Below, one piece after another: positions 1-9,815 of a stretch of 64,000 nt of DNA. Origin of the DNA: Edolisoma coerulescens. Taxonomy: Eukaryota > Chordata > Aves > Passeriformes > Campephagidae. The position numbers were made by a program, and so were the translations under genes. Where the stretch lies: NCBI GenBank assembly GCA_013397115.1, contig VWZW01005387.1, positions 504,507 to 568,506 on the forward strand, given 5' to 3'. The notes below the pieces were generated by a model, which searched no databases, was not told where the DNA came from, and was given only the letters and a program-made list of their open reading frames with translations. Within the stretch, counting starts at the first letter, position 1. Each line of letters opens with the position of its first letter.

Positions 1-126
1 GTCCTGGGCTGCATCCAAAGCAGTCTGGGCAGAAGGGCGAGGGAAGAGATTCTGTCTCTCTAGTCTCCTCTTATTGACCCCACCTTAAGTACTGCATTCA
101 GGTCTGGGATCCCCAGCAAAGGAAGG
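1..126 (+). repeat. Copy 1 of a 126-bp near-identical duplication
   Basis: These CR1 bases recur at 426-551 with a single visible difference: A at 87 and G at 512. Copy 1 reads on smoothly into the rest of the CR1, so it is the authentic one. Copy 2 lies between two single Ns inside an LTR. Confidence 0.95.
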
Positions 127-249
127 ACACTGACCTGTTGGAGCGAGTCCGGAAAAGGATCATCAAGATAGAGTGATGGAGCACTTTCTCTGCGGGGAAA
201 GGCTGAGAGAAGTGGGATTGTTCAACACAGAGAAGAGAAGGCTTTGAGG

Positions 250-255
250 TCACCT
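250..255. repeat. Left target-site duplication TCACCT
   Basis: TCACCT directly precedes the TGTGG end of the LTR and recurs at 862-867, directly after its ...CAACA end. In an uninterrupted CR1 it occurs once, in the GAGGTCACCTT motif. A 6-bp duplication fits class II (ERVK or alpharetrovirus-like) integration. Confidence 0.9.
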
Positions 256-415
256 TGTGGCAGCACTGGCCAGCCACTGGGATGCCCTCAGCAGTCCGCC
301 AGGTCGGCTGCTTGGGGCGCGCGAGCCCAGGTAATGGAAGCTCGGAGGTCTGCACTGCGGCGCCCTCGCCAGAGCGGAACACAAAAACCAACAAGGACGC
401 AGCTTCCTCACCTGA

Positions 416-416
416 N
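416..416. other. Single N, left edge of a suspect block
   Basis: One ambiguous base lies where LTR sequence changes abruptly to CR1 sequence. It probably marks an unresolved join of unknown real length. Confidence 0.9.
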
Positions 417-551
417 GGCAAAGGTGTCCTGGGCTGCATCCAAAGCAGTCTGGGCAGAAGGGCGAGGGAAGAGATTCTGTCTCTCTAGTCTCCTCTTATT
501 GACCCCACCTTGAGTACTGCATTCAGGTCTGGGATCCCCAGCAAAGGAAGG
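417..551 (+). repeat. Copy 2 of the CR1 segment, misplaced inside the LTR
   Basis: Bases 426-551 repeat 1-126 with one difference. The first nine bases, 417-425, fit the CR1 sequence expected just before base 1. The block has an N on each side, and the LTR flanks (to 415 and from 553) read as one R/U5 region if it is removed. The simplest explanation is a scaffolding or gap-filling error that placed a contig end inside the LTR. A real local duplication is less likely. Confidence 0.85.
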
Positions 552-552
552 N
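552..552. other. Single N, right edge of a suspect block
   Basis: One ambiguous base where duplicated CR1 sequence changes back to LTR sequence. Confidence 0.9.
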
Positions 553-573
553 GGAACAAGGGCAGGAGCAAGT

Positions 574-810
574 GTTTTATACTGGGACGAAGGGAGGCGG
601 GGTGAAGCGTTACAACCAATAGGAAAAGGGAACATGAGAGGAGTCAACAGGGGAACAGCCAATGGGGATAGAACAGAGGTGGGATTAATACAGACAACCA
701 ATGGGGTACTGAGGAAAGGGGAACATTCTAGAACATAATTTATATGGAACAGGGGAAATACATAAGCATAGGCTTATATATAAAACTAGGAGGGGACTAC
801 ACAAACCAAT
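574..810 (-). promoter_or_regulatory. Retroviral U3 promoter: TATA box and four CCAAT boxes
   Basis: TATAAAAC reads on the minus strand at 581-574. Upstream in that orientation are four CCAAT motifs, seen on the plus strand at 616-620, 659-663, 698-702 and 806-810. Three of them share the longer core CCAATGGGG. The first three are spaced by about 40 bp. This is a typical LTR promoter layout. Present activity is unknown. Confidence 0.65.
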
Positions 811-861
811 GGGGCTGTGGGAACTTGCCATAACTGGGAGGTGGATTTTTGCACTGCAACA

Positions 862-867
862 TCACCT
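862..867. repeat. Right target-site duplication TCACCT
   Basis: Second copy of the 6-bp target duplication. CR1 sequence resumes here and continues into the GCCTTCCAGGACCTGAAGG block. Confidence 0.9.
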
Positions 868-1203
868 AGTTGAAGCCTTCCAGGACCTGAAGGGGTCCTA
901 CAAGAAAGGTGGAAAGAAACTTTTTGCAAGGGTGTGTAGTGACAGGAAAAGAGGAAATGGCTTCAAACTGAGAGTAGGTTTAGATTAGATAGTAGAAAAA
1001 ACCTTTACTGTGTGGGGGGTGAAGCACAGTAACAAGCTGCCCGGAGAAGTTGTGGATGCCCCATCTCTGGAAGTGTTTAAAGCCAGGTTAGGTGGAGCTC
1101 TGAGTAGCCTGACTAGTGAAAGGTGTCCCTGCCCATGGAAAGGGGTTGAAAATAGATGGTCTTCAAGGTCCTTTTCAAGCCAAGACATTCTATGATTCTA
1201 TGA
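862..1203 (+). mobile_element. CR1 LINE, 3' region, part 2 with terminal tail
   Basis: Continuation of the CR1 split by the LTR. It runs through GAAGTTGTGGATGCCCC, TGGAAGTGTTTAAAGCCAGG and GTGTCCCTGCCCATGGAAA, and ends in ATTCTATGATTCTATGA at 1187-1203. That repeated tail is the diagnostic CR1 3' end. The TG-rich 'ctgtgtggggggtgaag' stretch shows moderate decay. Confidence 0.95.
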
Positions 1204-2009
1204 AAAAATCTTGGAATACAGGAACAGAAGAATCCTGAGTCACAGAAGAAGGATTACAATGTGAAGAACAGATGCAGCCAGGAAGGCGGCTGGCATGTAT
1301 ACCACAGAAGGTAGATTATATGAAGATAAGAGACAATTTACAAATATTCTTTATCATCCTACTCTGCATCTTTGAGCTTACTCTACACTTTTATTTCGGC
1401 TTACCCATGAGTGAAGTCTTACCCTTTTCTGTCACACATTGCAAATGGAGTGTTTTATGACTGTTCCCTTCGGTATCTTCCATTCCTTTGCAGAGGAAAA
1501 TATTTTATTAGTTTGGGAGTGCTGTCCCATGAATGCATGTTGTCTCAATGTACCATTTGCATAGGATTAAAGGTTACTACTAGACAGACTTTCTAATTTG
1601 GAGAAATGGAATAAGCTCCTTTTCTGCTACAAAATTAAATTACATTTGAACTTCAGAGAGGTCAGAAGGAGATGGATGTGGTATAATGCCATCTTTATGT
1701 AGAAGTATGACTCAGAACACAAGTTTGATTAGCCTCAAAGACTCTCCCAGTCATGTCTGGGAGAAGAATGTGTTTCAAAAGTTGTGGATCAGAGGGGTTA
1801 AAAAACTGCCAGTTTTTGCCTTGCTTTCAAGGTGTTTCAGCTGGGGAAACAGGATGAAAAAGACGGAGCTGATTCAGGTCTATCTATCCTCTCCACCTCT
1901 CTCCCCTTGGCAATTTCCTTGCATTAGAGGGATCCCTGGCTAACAGGCTACACCAGCCTTCTGTCTGCAATGTGTTGTTATCGTGGCTGTGAGCAGTGGG
2001 AGGAACAAG
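1204..2009. other. Non-coding, no recognised element
   Basis: AT-rich single-copy-like sequence between the first CR1 and the second LTR. Open frames here are short and have no domain I recognise. Confidence 0.6.
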
Positions 2010-2015
2010 AGATAT
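2010..2015. repeat. Left target-site duplication AGATAT
   Basis: AGATAT sits directly before the TGTTGAGG start of the LTR and recurs at 2655-2660 directly after it. Confidence 0.75.
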
Positions 2016-2654
2016 TGTTGAGGAAGATGAGATAGGAAAACTTTATAAATATGATTGCCTGGCAAAAGATGCTGAGAGTATGGAAACTATAAGCGAGATT
2101 GAAATGAAAGCTAGCTTTGAGATACCAAGCTTTAGTTACTGAACAACTGGAAAACAATGATCTGGCTGCTGAGGCTAATCCCCCTTATGATTGAACAATA
2201 CCCTCTGCTTGCAGACAGGTCCAAGGGTCAGAGCAGACCCTACTAGCTTGGCAGAAAGGGTCTAAAGAGTAGTTTTTAGGGTTTAAAATGTAACACAGTA
2301 TGGTAATGTAATGATTCTTATAGGCTGTATGTAAGTGCTATAGGATTTGTATCTTGTATTAGATTGGTTAATGGAAATTAGAATATTCAGCACAGAAGAT
2401 GATTTATAGCATTGTAAATGAGAGTCTCGCTCTCTTGCACGCTTACTCCCTTGCTCTCTCTCTCTCTCTTGCTTCTCTTGCATTTCTGCCCTGCCTCGAG
2501 CTGCGCCAGCAGCTCCAAGCAGGGCCCCTATACCCACGCCTTTTGCAATAAACCTCATGCTCTAAAACCAACCTCAAGAGATCTCTCGTCTCTAGCAGTC
2601 CTGACCGTCCAGACCAGCAGCAGGTCCCACATTGAGCGCCATTCTGTAGAAACT
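2016..2654 (+). mobile_element. Solo LTR of an endogenous retrovirus, sense
   Basis: The element begins TGTTGAGGAAGATGAGATAG and ends near ...GTAGAAACT, where a terminal CA seems to have mutated. It has an inverted CCAAT (ATTGG) near 2364, a pyrimidine-rich CTCTCT stretch at about 2425-2480, and a poly(A) signal AATAAA at 2547-2552 followed by a U5-like GAGATCTCTCGTCTC block. It is flanked by AGATAT on both sides and has no internal gene, so it is a solo LTR of about 640 bp. It resembles a common songbird ERV LTR from memory. I am less sure of the exact 3' end, because CCCACA at 2626-2631 is an alternative terminus. Confidence 0.85.
2547..2552 (+). terminator. LTR polyadenylation signal AATAAA
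   Basis: AATAAA in the context GCAATAAACC, at the R/U5 position expected of a retroviral LTR. Confidence 0.7.
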
Positions 2655-2660
2655 AGATAT
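2655..2660. repeat. Right target-site duplication AGATAT
   Basis: Matches 2010-2015 exactly. The 6-bp length suggests a class II-type integrase. Confidence 0.75.
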
Positions 2661-3398
2661 GATCTGCTAAGGTTCCTTGCTGGAGTGGAATACAACATTT
2701 GAAACTCTCTGCCTAATGTACTGAAAAGATTTTGCCCACTGTAAAGCAGCAAGTGTGCACTTTGCAAATTAATTCTACTTTGGATTTCTTTATCCATGCA
2801 AAAGAAAAAATATCAAATTTGTAATTAGTGAGATGAACACCATTAAATTTTGCCTCAAGTTGTAGTCAGGTTTTATGGCAGGATTCAGACTAGTAATTTT
2901 GCTCTTTCCTCTTGAGTTCAACATGATCATGTAAAAGAATAATTGTCTGGGGGGCAAATATGTCCTTTCAAGGAGCAAAATCAATGATCATTCATTCCTG
3001 TTCTATAAATCAACCTTCATGGGAAAACAGTTGATCTGCTCAGCATAACAGCTGGAGGTTCACCAAGTCTAGAAAGAAACACTTTTCATATTGAATACTT
3101 TGAAACCCTTTTTTCCTAACTGTCTTTTTCACATTTGAGTCTCATGTAGAGCCAGCTGCTTCCTATGAAATCAAGTTTTTTCAGTGCTGGAACAAGAAGT
3201 GCTAAATATCTCCAGCTCTATGATAATGGTTTTACATTAGTGAGGAAAGAGCTGTCTGCAGCTTAAGCTTAAGCAACTTCAGTCCAAAAGAACGATTTTG
3301 ACTAAGATTTTCTAATTGCCATGTTGATTTGATTTGTTGTGTTGTTTTGGGTTTTCGTGTGGAGGTGGTTTTTTTTTTATTGTTTGTTTCCAGTACAT
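2661..3398. other. Non-coding, no recognised element
   Basis: AT-rich sequence between the LTR and the hexanucleotide satellite. I see no gene, repeat family or RNA. Confidence 0.6.
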
Positions 3399-3465
3399 TT
3401 ATTATTTTTATTTTTATTTTTATTTTTATTTTTTGTTTTTATTTTTATTTTTATTTTTATTTTTA

Positions 3466-3496
<31 letters not shown>

Positions 3497-3531
3497 TTTA
3501 TTTTTATTTTTATTTTTATTTTTTATTATTT
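3399..3531 (+). repeat. (ATTTTT)n hexanucleotide satellite
   Basis: About 130 bp of near-perfect ATTTTT units. It is broken by a G interruption near 3435 and by single-base length slips near 3493 and 3522. The 6-bp period keeps all three sense frames open, which yields alternating Phe/Tyr, Phe/Leu or Phe/Ile pseudo-proteins. These are artefacts. Confidence 0.97.
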
Positions 3532-6231
3532 CTTATCTGAATTGATATATATGAATTTCAGAAAACAGAATCTTTCTGGCATTTAGGAGGTGACCCAAAT
3601 ACTATTAACAGAAATTACCAGGCACTTTTTATGGGTATACTTAGCTAAATTTGGGAAAATCATGACATTTCCTAATAAGTTGGGGGAGCGAACAGACTTA
3701 CACCAGAAAATTTATTTCAAAGAAGTTAAGTTAACAAATAAGGACACAGTCACGTCGCTTGCATTTTTTAACTGAACATTATAGAAAAAGAATTATGTTA
3801 GTTCATAATAGAAAAGCCTTTCACATTCTACATCTTTACTGAGTGCTGTTACTCTTTCCAAGTTAGGACATACCACATAACAGCTATGGTCATAGCAAGT
3901 GGGTATAGCTAATGAGCATGAGGGCTAGGTCGGTAATAGGGAAGTAAATGGGACCAGGATGTCATCTCTGGCATGGAGGCCAACTGGCATGGAACTGTGT
4001 CTGTAATGCCAACCGACTCGTAAAACAGCACGGCCTCATGTAAACTGCTTACTGGGAACAGCCCCTAGTCTATGCCAAGTCTTTACCATGCCCAGGGATT
4101 TTTGGGTTACCGTCATTTGCATCAGACCCAAAAGGGTCCCAGGGACTGTTCTCACAGTGCAAGTACACAGACTGCCATGGTGTCCAGGACAGGTCCTGGC
4201 ACCGCTTAACTTCTAGCATAGATGTAGATGAAGGCTCAGTAGTGTAAGATAACTTACATGTGGTTTTCTCCTTAAAGTAATTGTCATACCCCAAAATCTT
4301 GCCCTCTGTTAGAGTGTGAGGGAAGCCTGTTTACTGCATTGACAGCCAGAGAATTTTTGAAATCCTGTGGCCAGGATGGCTTTCCTTGTCCATCATTTTG
4401 TGTTCTGTCCTGCTGTTCTCTGCCAATCTAGTGTTCAGGTTCCCTGACTTAGCTATATTGTCAACATCATAAATGTCATAACTTTAGAGCAAGATGTCTC
4501 CATCCCAGAGGCTAGTGAGTAACAATTAAATACATCTTCCTCTGTGGAAATCTCTTTTAATGACACTGAAATGTTGTTTTTTTTTTTTTCCAGCTTTGAG
4601 ATTGCTGGGATAAGCAAAGTGATTCCCTTGTCAAGCAGAAAATATAATTTCAATTGATGTGTAATAAAATAGTTGAAACCAAGAATGAATATCAGTATTT
4701 TAGCATAGATTTACATATAGTGCAGAACATCACAGGGCCTCCAAAGGGAATGAAAACAAAATTGATTTCTTCAGACTTTCCTAGAGCTATGTCCTTTTTC
4801 ATCTACTATTCAAGTCTTGCACAAGCTAAAAGGTATATGGGCCAACAATTATCTGTATGATTGATTTACCTTTAAACTGTTAACTTAGGTCTTTAGAAAA
4901 ATTTGGAGATGGAAAAAAATGTAGACACAGACTTTGGGATCTTATTTTTGAAAAAGTTTTCCTGTTTCTTTATTTCTGGTATAATTGTTAGATATACATC
5001 AGTGCTTGGTTTACTGTTGCTCTATCAAGTTAAGGTTTTACCATATTTTCATTTAATTCAGTAAGTAGTAAAATGAAAAATTGAATACCAAGATTTAAGC
5101 TTTCTTCCTTAAGGAAGAAATTGAGAATTTTTAACCTGAGTTGATAGTGAAGTTTCAAAATCAATCTTTTCATGACTAGGCGTGTAAATGAATTACACAA
5201 CTCATTACTAATATATTACAAGCCTCCATTCCATTTTTGATCTCATATACTGACAACCAGTATATGAGTAGGTAGAGACAGTAGGTAACTTGGAATCAAA
5301 GTTAATATTAAAATGTAATTCAGCTATATACAGAAAAAAAATCTGTATTGGTCCAAAAATTTTTATTAAGCATGTTTGGGAATATGACTTTAGAGTAAGA
5401 TCTGGAGTAGGTAAGCTGTTTAAAACCAGAATAAAGGGAAAACCTGAGAAATACACAGTAAGATGCAAGTGAAATAGCATGTCTCTGAACTATGAACACA
5501 ACAATTTCTAGCTTGGTACTGGAACTGTGAAGAATTACTAGTCTAGGCTACTTTACTTCTGAAGTACAAAGTGTTTGTGAGAAAAATGCTACACTAGAAC
5601 TCTTCCAGTTATAGATCTAATTATTCACATCACATTCATGATCTGCTTACATTCTTGATCAATCAAACTGTATTTTCTTATCCTATAAAGAGTATACAGT
5701 TCCATTTCTTATCCTTAAACATTTCACTGCATTTTCATGTGTGTCTAGAACTGTTGTGCTGGACATACGTGATGTTCAAAATGAACATTTGAAGGCAAAA
5801 ACTCACACTGAAACATTTTTTATAATATATTCATTATTTTTTTGTGATCCAAGGAGTTCCTGTCTTCATGTGGGTAATGGCAAAAAAGAATAATTTTCTT
5901 CATGTTAGTTGACAGCATAGCAAAAAGAGTGAATTAGGAATGGAAGTCTGTAGATTTCATAAGCAGCAACAGAGCAAAATTGCATGCTTTAGGATAAAGA
6001 ATATAAACTCTTTATTCTTGATTCTGTGTCTTTAAAGAAAATATATTTTTATTTCTTAAGTACTATTTGAATTTGCCTCATTCTAGGTATCTTGAAGATG
6101 GCAGGTAAAATTTCTAAAGAGAAACACTCTCTAGACTTTAGGGTATGACTGATTGTACTTCTGTAGTCATTCATTATGCTGAAATTGTGCCTCCACCATA
6201 AGAAAATTTTCTCCTACCTAAGTTAGGTAAA
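3532..6231. other. Non-coding, mostly unrecognised
   Basis: No gene is evident. A somewhat more GC-rich patch at about 3900-4220 stands out from its AT-rich surroundings but matches no family I know. The rest is low-GC unique-looking DNA. Confidence 0.55.
5242..5268. repeat. Perfect 11-bp inverted repeat (hairpin)
   Basis: CTCATATACTG at 5242-5252 and CAGTATATGAG at 5258-5268 are exact reverse complements around the 5-base spacer ACAAC. There is no T-run or neighbouring gene to make it a terminator. It may be a chance AT-rich palindrome. Confidence 0.8.
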
Positions 6232-6361
6232 ATTCACAGATTCACAGAATACTCTGATTTGGAAAGGACCCACAAGGATCATCTCGTCCAACTCTTAAAT
6301 AAATAACCCTAATGAGGATTGAACCCTTTGTGTTATTAGCACTCCTAACAAACTGAGCTGA
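6232..6361 (-). mobile_element. TguSINE1-type SINE (tRNA-Ile head, CR1 tail), antisense
   Basis: On the minus strand a tRNA-like head comes first. It has a degenerate A box (CAGCTCAGTTTG), a GTGCTAATAACAC anticodon-loop region with an AAT (Ile) anticodon, and a good B box (GGTTCAATCC). It then passes into a CR1-like 3' part ending ATTCTGTGAATCTGTGAAT. The plus strand shows the complement: ATTCACAGATTCACAGAAT at the left and AACAAACTGAGCTG at the right. This head and tail pairing is the known passerine SINE structure. The copy is degraded and not a functional tRNA gene. Confidence 0.85.
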
Positions 6362-9240
6362 AATTTTTTTAAATGTTGGATGTATTGACTAAGTAAGTTG
6401 ATAAAAAGTTGACATTTTCTATTAATGATCTGACAGTAGAATTAAAACAATATATTTTTTATTTTTTTTTTTTAATCCAAGGAGACTATATTTTAGAGAA
6501 GAAAATATATGAAGAGAAATGAGGTGTGTTTTCTTGCAGCTTTCTGTGGCATGCTGTGGATTCCAGCTACAGGGCATATAGTTTTAGATCCAGTCTCAGC
6601 TATCTATAGCATTTATTAGGTCCATATGTAAACACTCAAAAAGAGATCTGACAAGATTCAGGAAAAACTGCCAAATTATATAAGACTTAAAATAACAAAC
6701 TTTACAATTAAGGTTTGTAGTGTCCCTGGCAATTGAATTTCTGCAATGGAAGGACTTGGGGGAGGGAAAGAATACAAATAGTCACATATGTGAGCTCCAC
6801 ACAAGGACCAGAGAAAAGGTAATCTCAGCAGATGCTCTGCCTGGAATGTTTTCTCTTATATTCCTGATACCTAAAAGGAACAGGGAGGGGAAGGGACATG
6901 ATACTGATTTCCCTGTACTTGTTTTCTAACAGTGTACTTGTTGCCACAGTATAATAGATAAATGAGAGGAACTTTCTTAGCTTATTTCCACTGTGGGAAA
7001 CCTCTGCATATTAAACCAGAAGCCTTTTTCTATTCTAGCATATTCATTTTCTTACCACCTCCATCTTTCTTCCAGAGAATAATTTTCCTGAGCTCTGCTC
7101 CCAGGTCTGACTTTCTCTATTTGTAAATGCTTGTTGTAGGCTCATAAAGAAGCTGTCTTCCCCAAAACATGGTAAACCACTAGTTTACTACCTTGCCAAT
7201 GTGACTCTTTCCTGTCACAAATGGCACCCCCTATAAGCTTTTCAGGACAGATACGACTTTTTTCCCAGTTTATAGACACTTAGAATATTGTGGGTGCATT
7301 CTACCTCCAATAAACCTTATAATAATTATTTGTCATTGTAGTAAACAGAATGGCAGCTCATGGATGCAAGTTGGAAAAAATCTGCCAGTAGGTCCCTTTC
7401 TTCCACCAGGATTTAGATATTGCACTGATCTTTGTTGTCAATGCTGAACAGTATTGCAAGGTGACTGTTCTCCATGTCACTGTATCTGAAACCATTTATA
7501 ATTTTAAACATTAAAATTAGCTTCTTGCACTTCAAAATCTATCCAAATGGATGCCACACTTTTGATGAAAATGTTTAGATCTACCATCTTCTCATTTAAA
7601 TCCCACCTCAGTCATGACAATGGTAGTGCCCGGCAGAAATTGTAGAAAAAGTAAGCTAAAAGAGAGTGTTTTCTTCTGAGCTTTATGGTTTAGGTTTCCT
7701 CACCCTCCAGCCCTTAAGAAAACTTCATATCTGCTTCATCTGCCCCAGCGGTCTGTCTTTTAAGTCATTCTTGAACACACAAGGAAGTTAAACAAAGTAT
7801 TTTTCTTTAATATGTTATATTTCAACAGTGTTTGCTGTAATGGGATTTAAGCAGCTCATTTTCTGAAACACACTGCCCAAAGCTGTGAGGTTTTTTTCTG
7901 ATTGATTTTAATTCACAATCAAGGCACCATGCTCTCAGCAGATACCTGGGGTCAATGCTCTGTTGCTAGGCAGTGGGGATTTAGCAGATTTTTATCATTC
8001 TGGATTATAGGAAACATTGTGGAATAGGCTGAAATCTGAGACCATGGAATCAGTCCCATCATTGCTTCTGCTCTGTTGTATAGTTGCCTTGTTGCAACAC
8101 TATTTGCAAATTTTTGTGTTTTGGAAACGTCTTCATACTGTTGTCAGACTGGATGCACAGCTGAGCACTATTATCCCAATGATTACTACTATGAAATGAA
8201 AATTTCAGGTGTTTTGGCAATTGTTCAAGTTATGTGCTTTAGAAACAAAATTAAGTTCCTTACTGTTAAGGATGCATAGACGCAGAAAAAAAGGGTGCAC
8301 TAGGCATCTTCATCTGCTTTCTCTTGAAATTCCTTTCTCAGCTTCATGCATCAGGGGAGTGCTGCACACTCGGGATGACCAGAGAGAGCTAGAGGTCTTA
8401 AAGCTGTTTATTTCAGGAGCCAGTCATTGAACTCACTTTTTGAACTGCAGAGTTTGTGTCGATCAGACAGTTTTCCCTCTGTATTCAGAAACATGTGAGC
8501 ATCATTATTTGAAAGCTAATAATCAATCTCCCAGATGGTGAAAAATTAGCAACCTATCAGATATCTGTATCTACAGTGCATGATATGTGGTATTCAGCCA
8601 GCAAAGATCTGAAAGGCTTACTACCCAGGGACTGATAATTCTGCCACCCAATGTAATATCTTAGTATTTACTAAACACATCTCCCCATAGCTATTACCAT
8701 GGACAAAGATTTCCTTATTTCATATTCTGAGAATAAAAGCAATATAAGGTGTCTTGTTTAACGATGTGACATTCCTGTCCCTGTGGTTACATGGCAGATC
8801 CAAAGCTGCTCCTTTGGAGGTATGGGCAGTGCATTGAGGAGAGCTTGACCTTGCAAGGCAATCTTGTCTTGTTCACTGGATGGTGTTGCATGTGCAGGCA
8901 TGCACTGTGGTGATGTATTGGGAAGATTTTTATTTGAGTTTTTCAGAGCATGTGTATGTGTTGGAAACATGACTGAGAGGCTGGTGTTTGCCTTTAAAGT
9001 TTTCTCATGGCTGTACCATCATGTGTCCCAGGAAATACCTTTCTTCTTCATTTTTCTGCTGGAAATGTATAGGTGTGGACAACCCAGTGGCAAGAGGTAA
9101 GATGAATTGAACTTGCTCTCTCTCATGAGGTGAGATACTTCATGATTTCTTGATAGGGTTGCACATAGACACATAATATCAACACAGGAGCAAACTCGGA
9201 GTCTATTAACTTGCTTTCAAGTTAGGGTCACAAGTGGATT
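6362..9240. other. Non-coding, no recognised element
   Basis: AT-rich, unique-looking sequence. Short open frames (for example around 8017-8430 and 8864-9100) have no recognisable domain. A GT donor-like GAGGTAAGA at about 9094-9102 has no convincing exon in front of it. Confidence 0.55.
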
Positions 9241-9292
9241 GTAGAACCATAGAATCATTTAGGTTGCAAAAGACCTTTACTATCATTGAGCT
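9241..9292 (-). mobile_element. CR1 LINE 3'-terminal fragment, antisense
   Basis: ACCATAGAATCATTTAGGTT followed by GCAAAAGACCTTTACTATCA is the complement of a CR1 3' end (…AAAGGTCTTTTCCAACC…AATGATTCTATGGT). The match fades after about 50 bp, so this is a very short 5'-truncated insertion or a decayed one. Confidence 0.75.
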
Positions 9293-9425
9293 TACTGTGT
9301 GCACAAGCCTTTAGGCAGGACAGAGTTGCACTATCAGGATAAAAATGAAACATGAGAGAACAAGAAATTAGCAATTTGAATTGGGAGTATGGTAAGAACA
9401 GTTTCAAAGTATTAATTCAAAATTG

Positions 9426-9815
9426 AATCAGAACGGTTTGGATTGGAAGGACCTTTAAAGATCATCTAGTTCCAACCCGCTGCCATGGGCAGGGACACCT
9501 TCCACTAGACTAGGCTGCTCAAAGCCACATCCACTTGCTGGTGAAGACCAAGTCAAAAAAGTCTTTGAGTACCTCAGCCTTCTTCATATCCCAGGTAACA
9601 TGGTCTCCCGTTTCCTTCTGGAGAGATCCCACACTTTCCCAAATCTTTATTTTATTACAGATATACATATAGTATCTTTCCTTGTTGCCCTTGACATCCC
9701 TGGTCAGGTTTAATTCTATCAGGGCTTCAACTTTCCTCACCTGATCCCTGGCTGCTCAGACAACTTTTCTGTATTCCTCCCAGGCTACCTGTTCTTGTTT
9801 CCACTCTCTGTAGAG
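9426..9815 (-). mobile_element. CR1 LINE with large internal deletion, antisense
   Basis: Two distant parts of CR1 are joined. Bases 9426-9533 are the complement of the CR1 3' end, with GGTTTGGATTGGAAGGACC, CTGCCATGGGCAGGGACACC and CCACTAGACTAGG. Bases from about 9534 to 9815 are the complement of the ORF2 segment between the endonuclease and reverse-transcriptase domains. The RT core and most of the 3' region are missing. On the minus strand the order is correct, so one deletion inside a single insertion explains it best. Confidence 0.85.
9534..9760 (-). pseudogene. CR1 ORF2 fragment (linker before reverse transcriptase)
   Basis: The open frame at 9519-9740 reads, on the minus strand, a sequence typical of the CR1 ORF2 linker: IELNLTRDVKGNKERYYMYI, then WESVGSLQKETGDHVTWDMK, then a KAEVLKDFFDLVFTSK end. 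In intact CR1 proteins this segment lies between the endonuclease and the RT palm and ends with a motif like AFFASVFTSK. Here the frame stops soon after that motif because the following RT domain has been deleted. There are no catalytic residues in this part. It is dead and has no function of its own. Confidence 0.85.

Larger units (their letters stand above)
1..255 (+). mobile_element. CR1 LINE, 3' region, part 1 (left of LTR insertion)
   Basis: Sense-strand CR1 sequence from the end of ORF2 into the 3' region. It shows the usual series of CR1 phrases: GTCCTGGGCTGCATC, a 'ggtctgggatccccagcaaa' stretch, GGAGCGAGTCC, then 'ggctgagagaagtgggattg' and the AAGAGAAGGCTTTGAGG block. The copy runs off the left edge of the window, so its true 5' end is unseen. 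It is interrupted after 255 and resumes at 862. It no longer encodes a usable protein. Confidence 0.93.
256..861 (-). mobile_element. Solo LTR of an endogenous retrovirus, antisense, inserted in CR1
   Basis: On the minus strand the element starts TGTTGCAG at 861 and ends GCTGCCACA at 256, giving TG...CA termini. It is flanked by TCACCT on both sides. Reading along the minus strand, a U3-like region with inverted CCAAT boxes is followed by a TATA box at about 581-574 and then a GC-rich R/U5. No internal retroviral sequence is present, so this is a solo LTR left by LTR-LTR recombination. Leaving out the N-bracketed 416-552 block, the LTR is about 470 bp. The family was not determined; the 6-bp duplication suggests class II. 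Confidence 0.88.

Noticed and set aside
3329..3586. Three overlapping Phe/Tyr-rich frames
   Set aside because: Direct translation of the (ATTTTT)n satellite.
6310..6361. Possible real tRNA-Ile gene on the minus strand
   Set aside because: Damaged A box, no closed acceptor stem, and fused to a CR1-like tail, so it is a SINE head.
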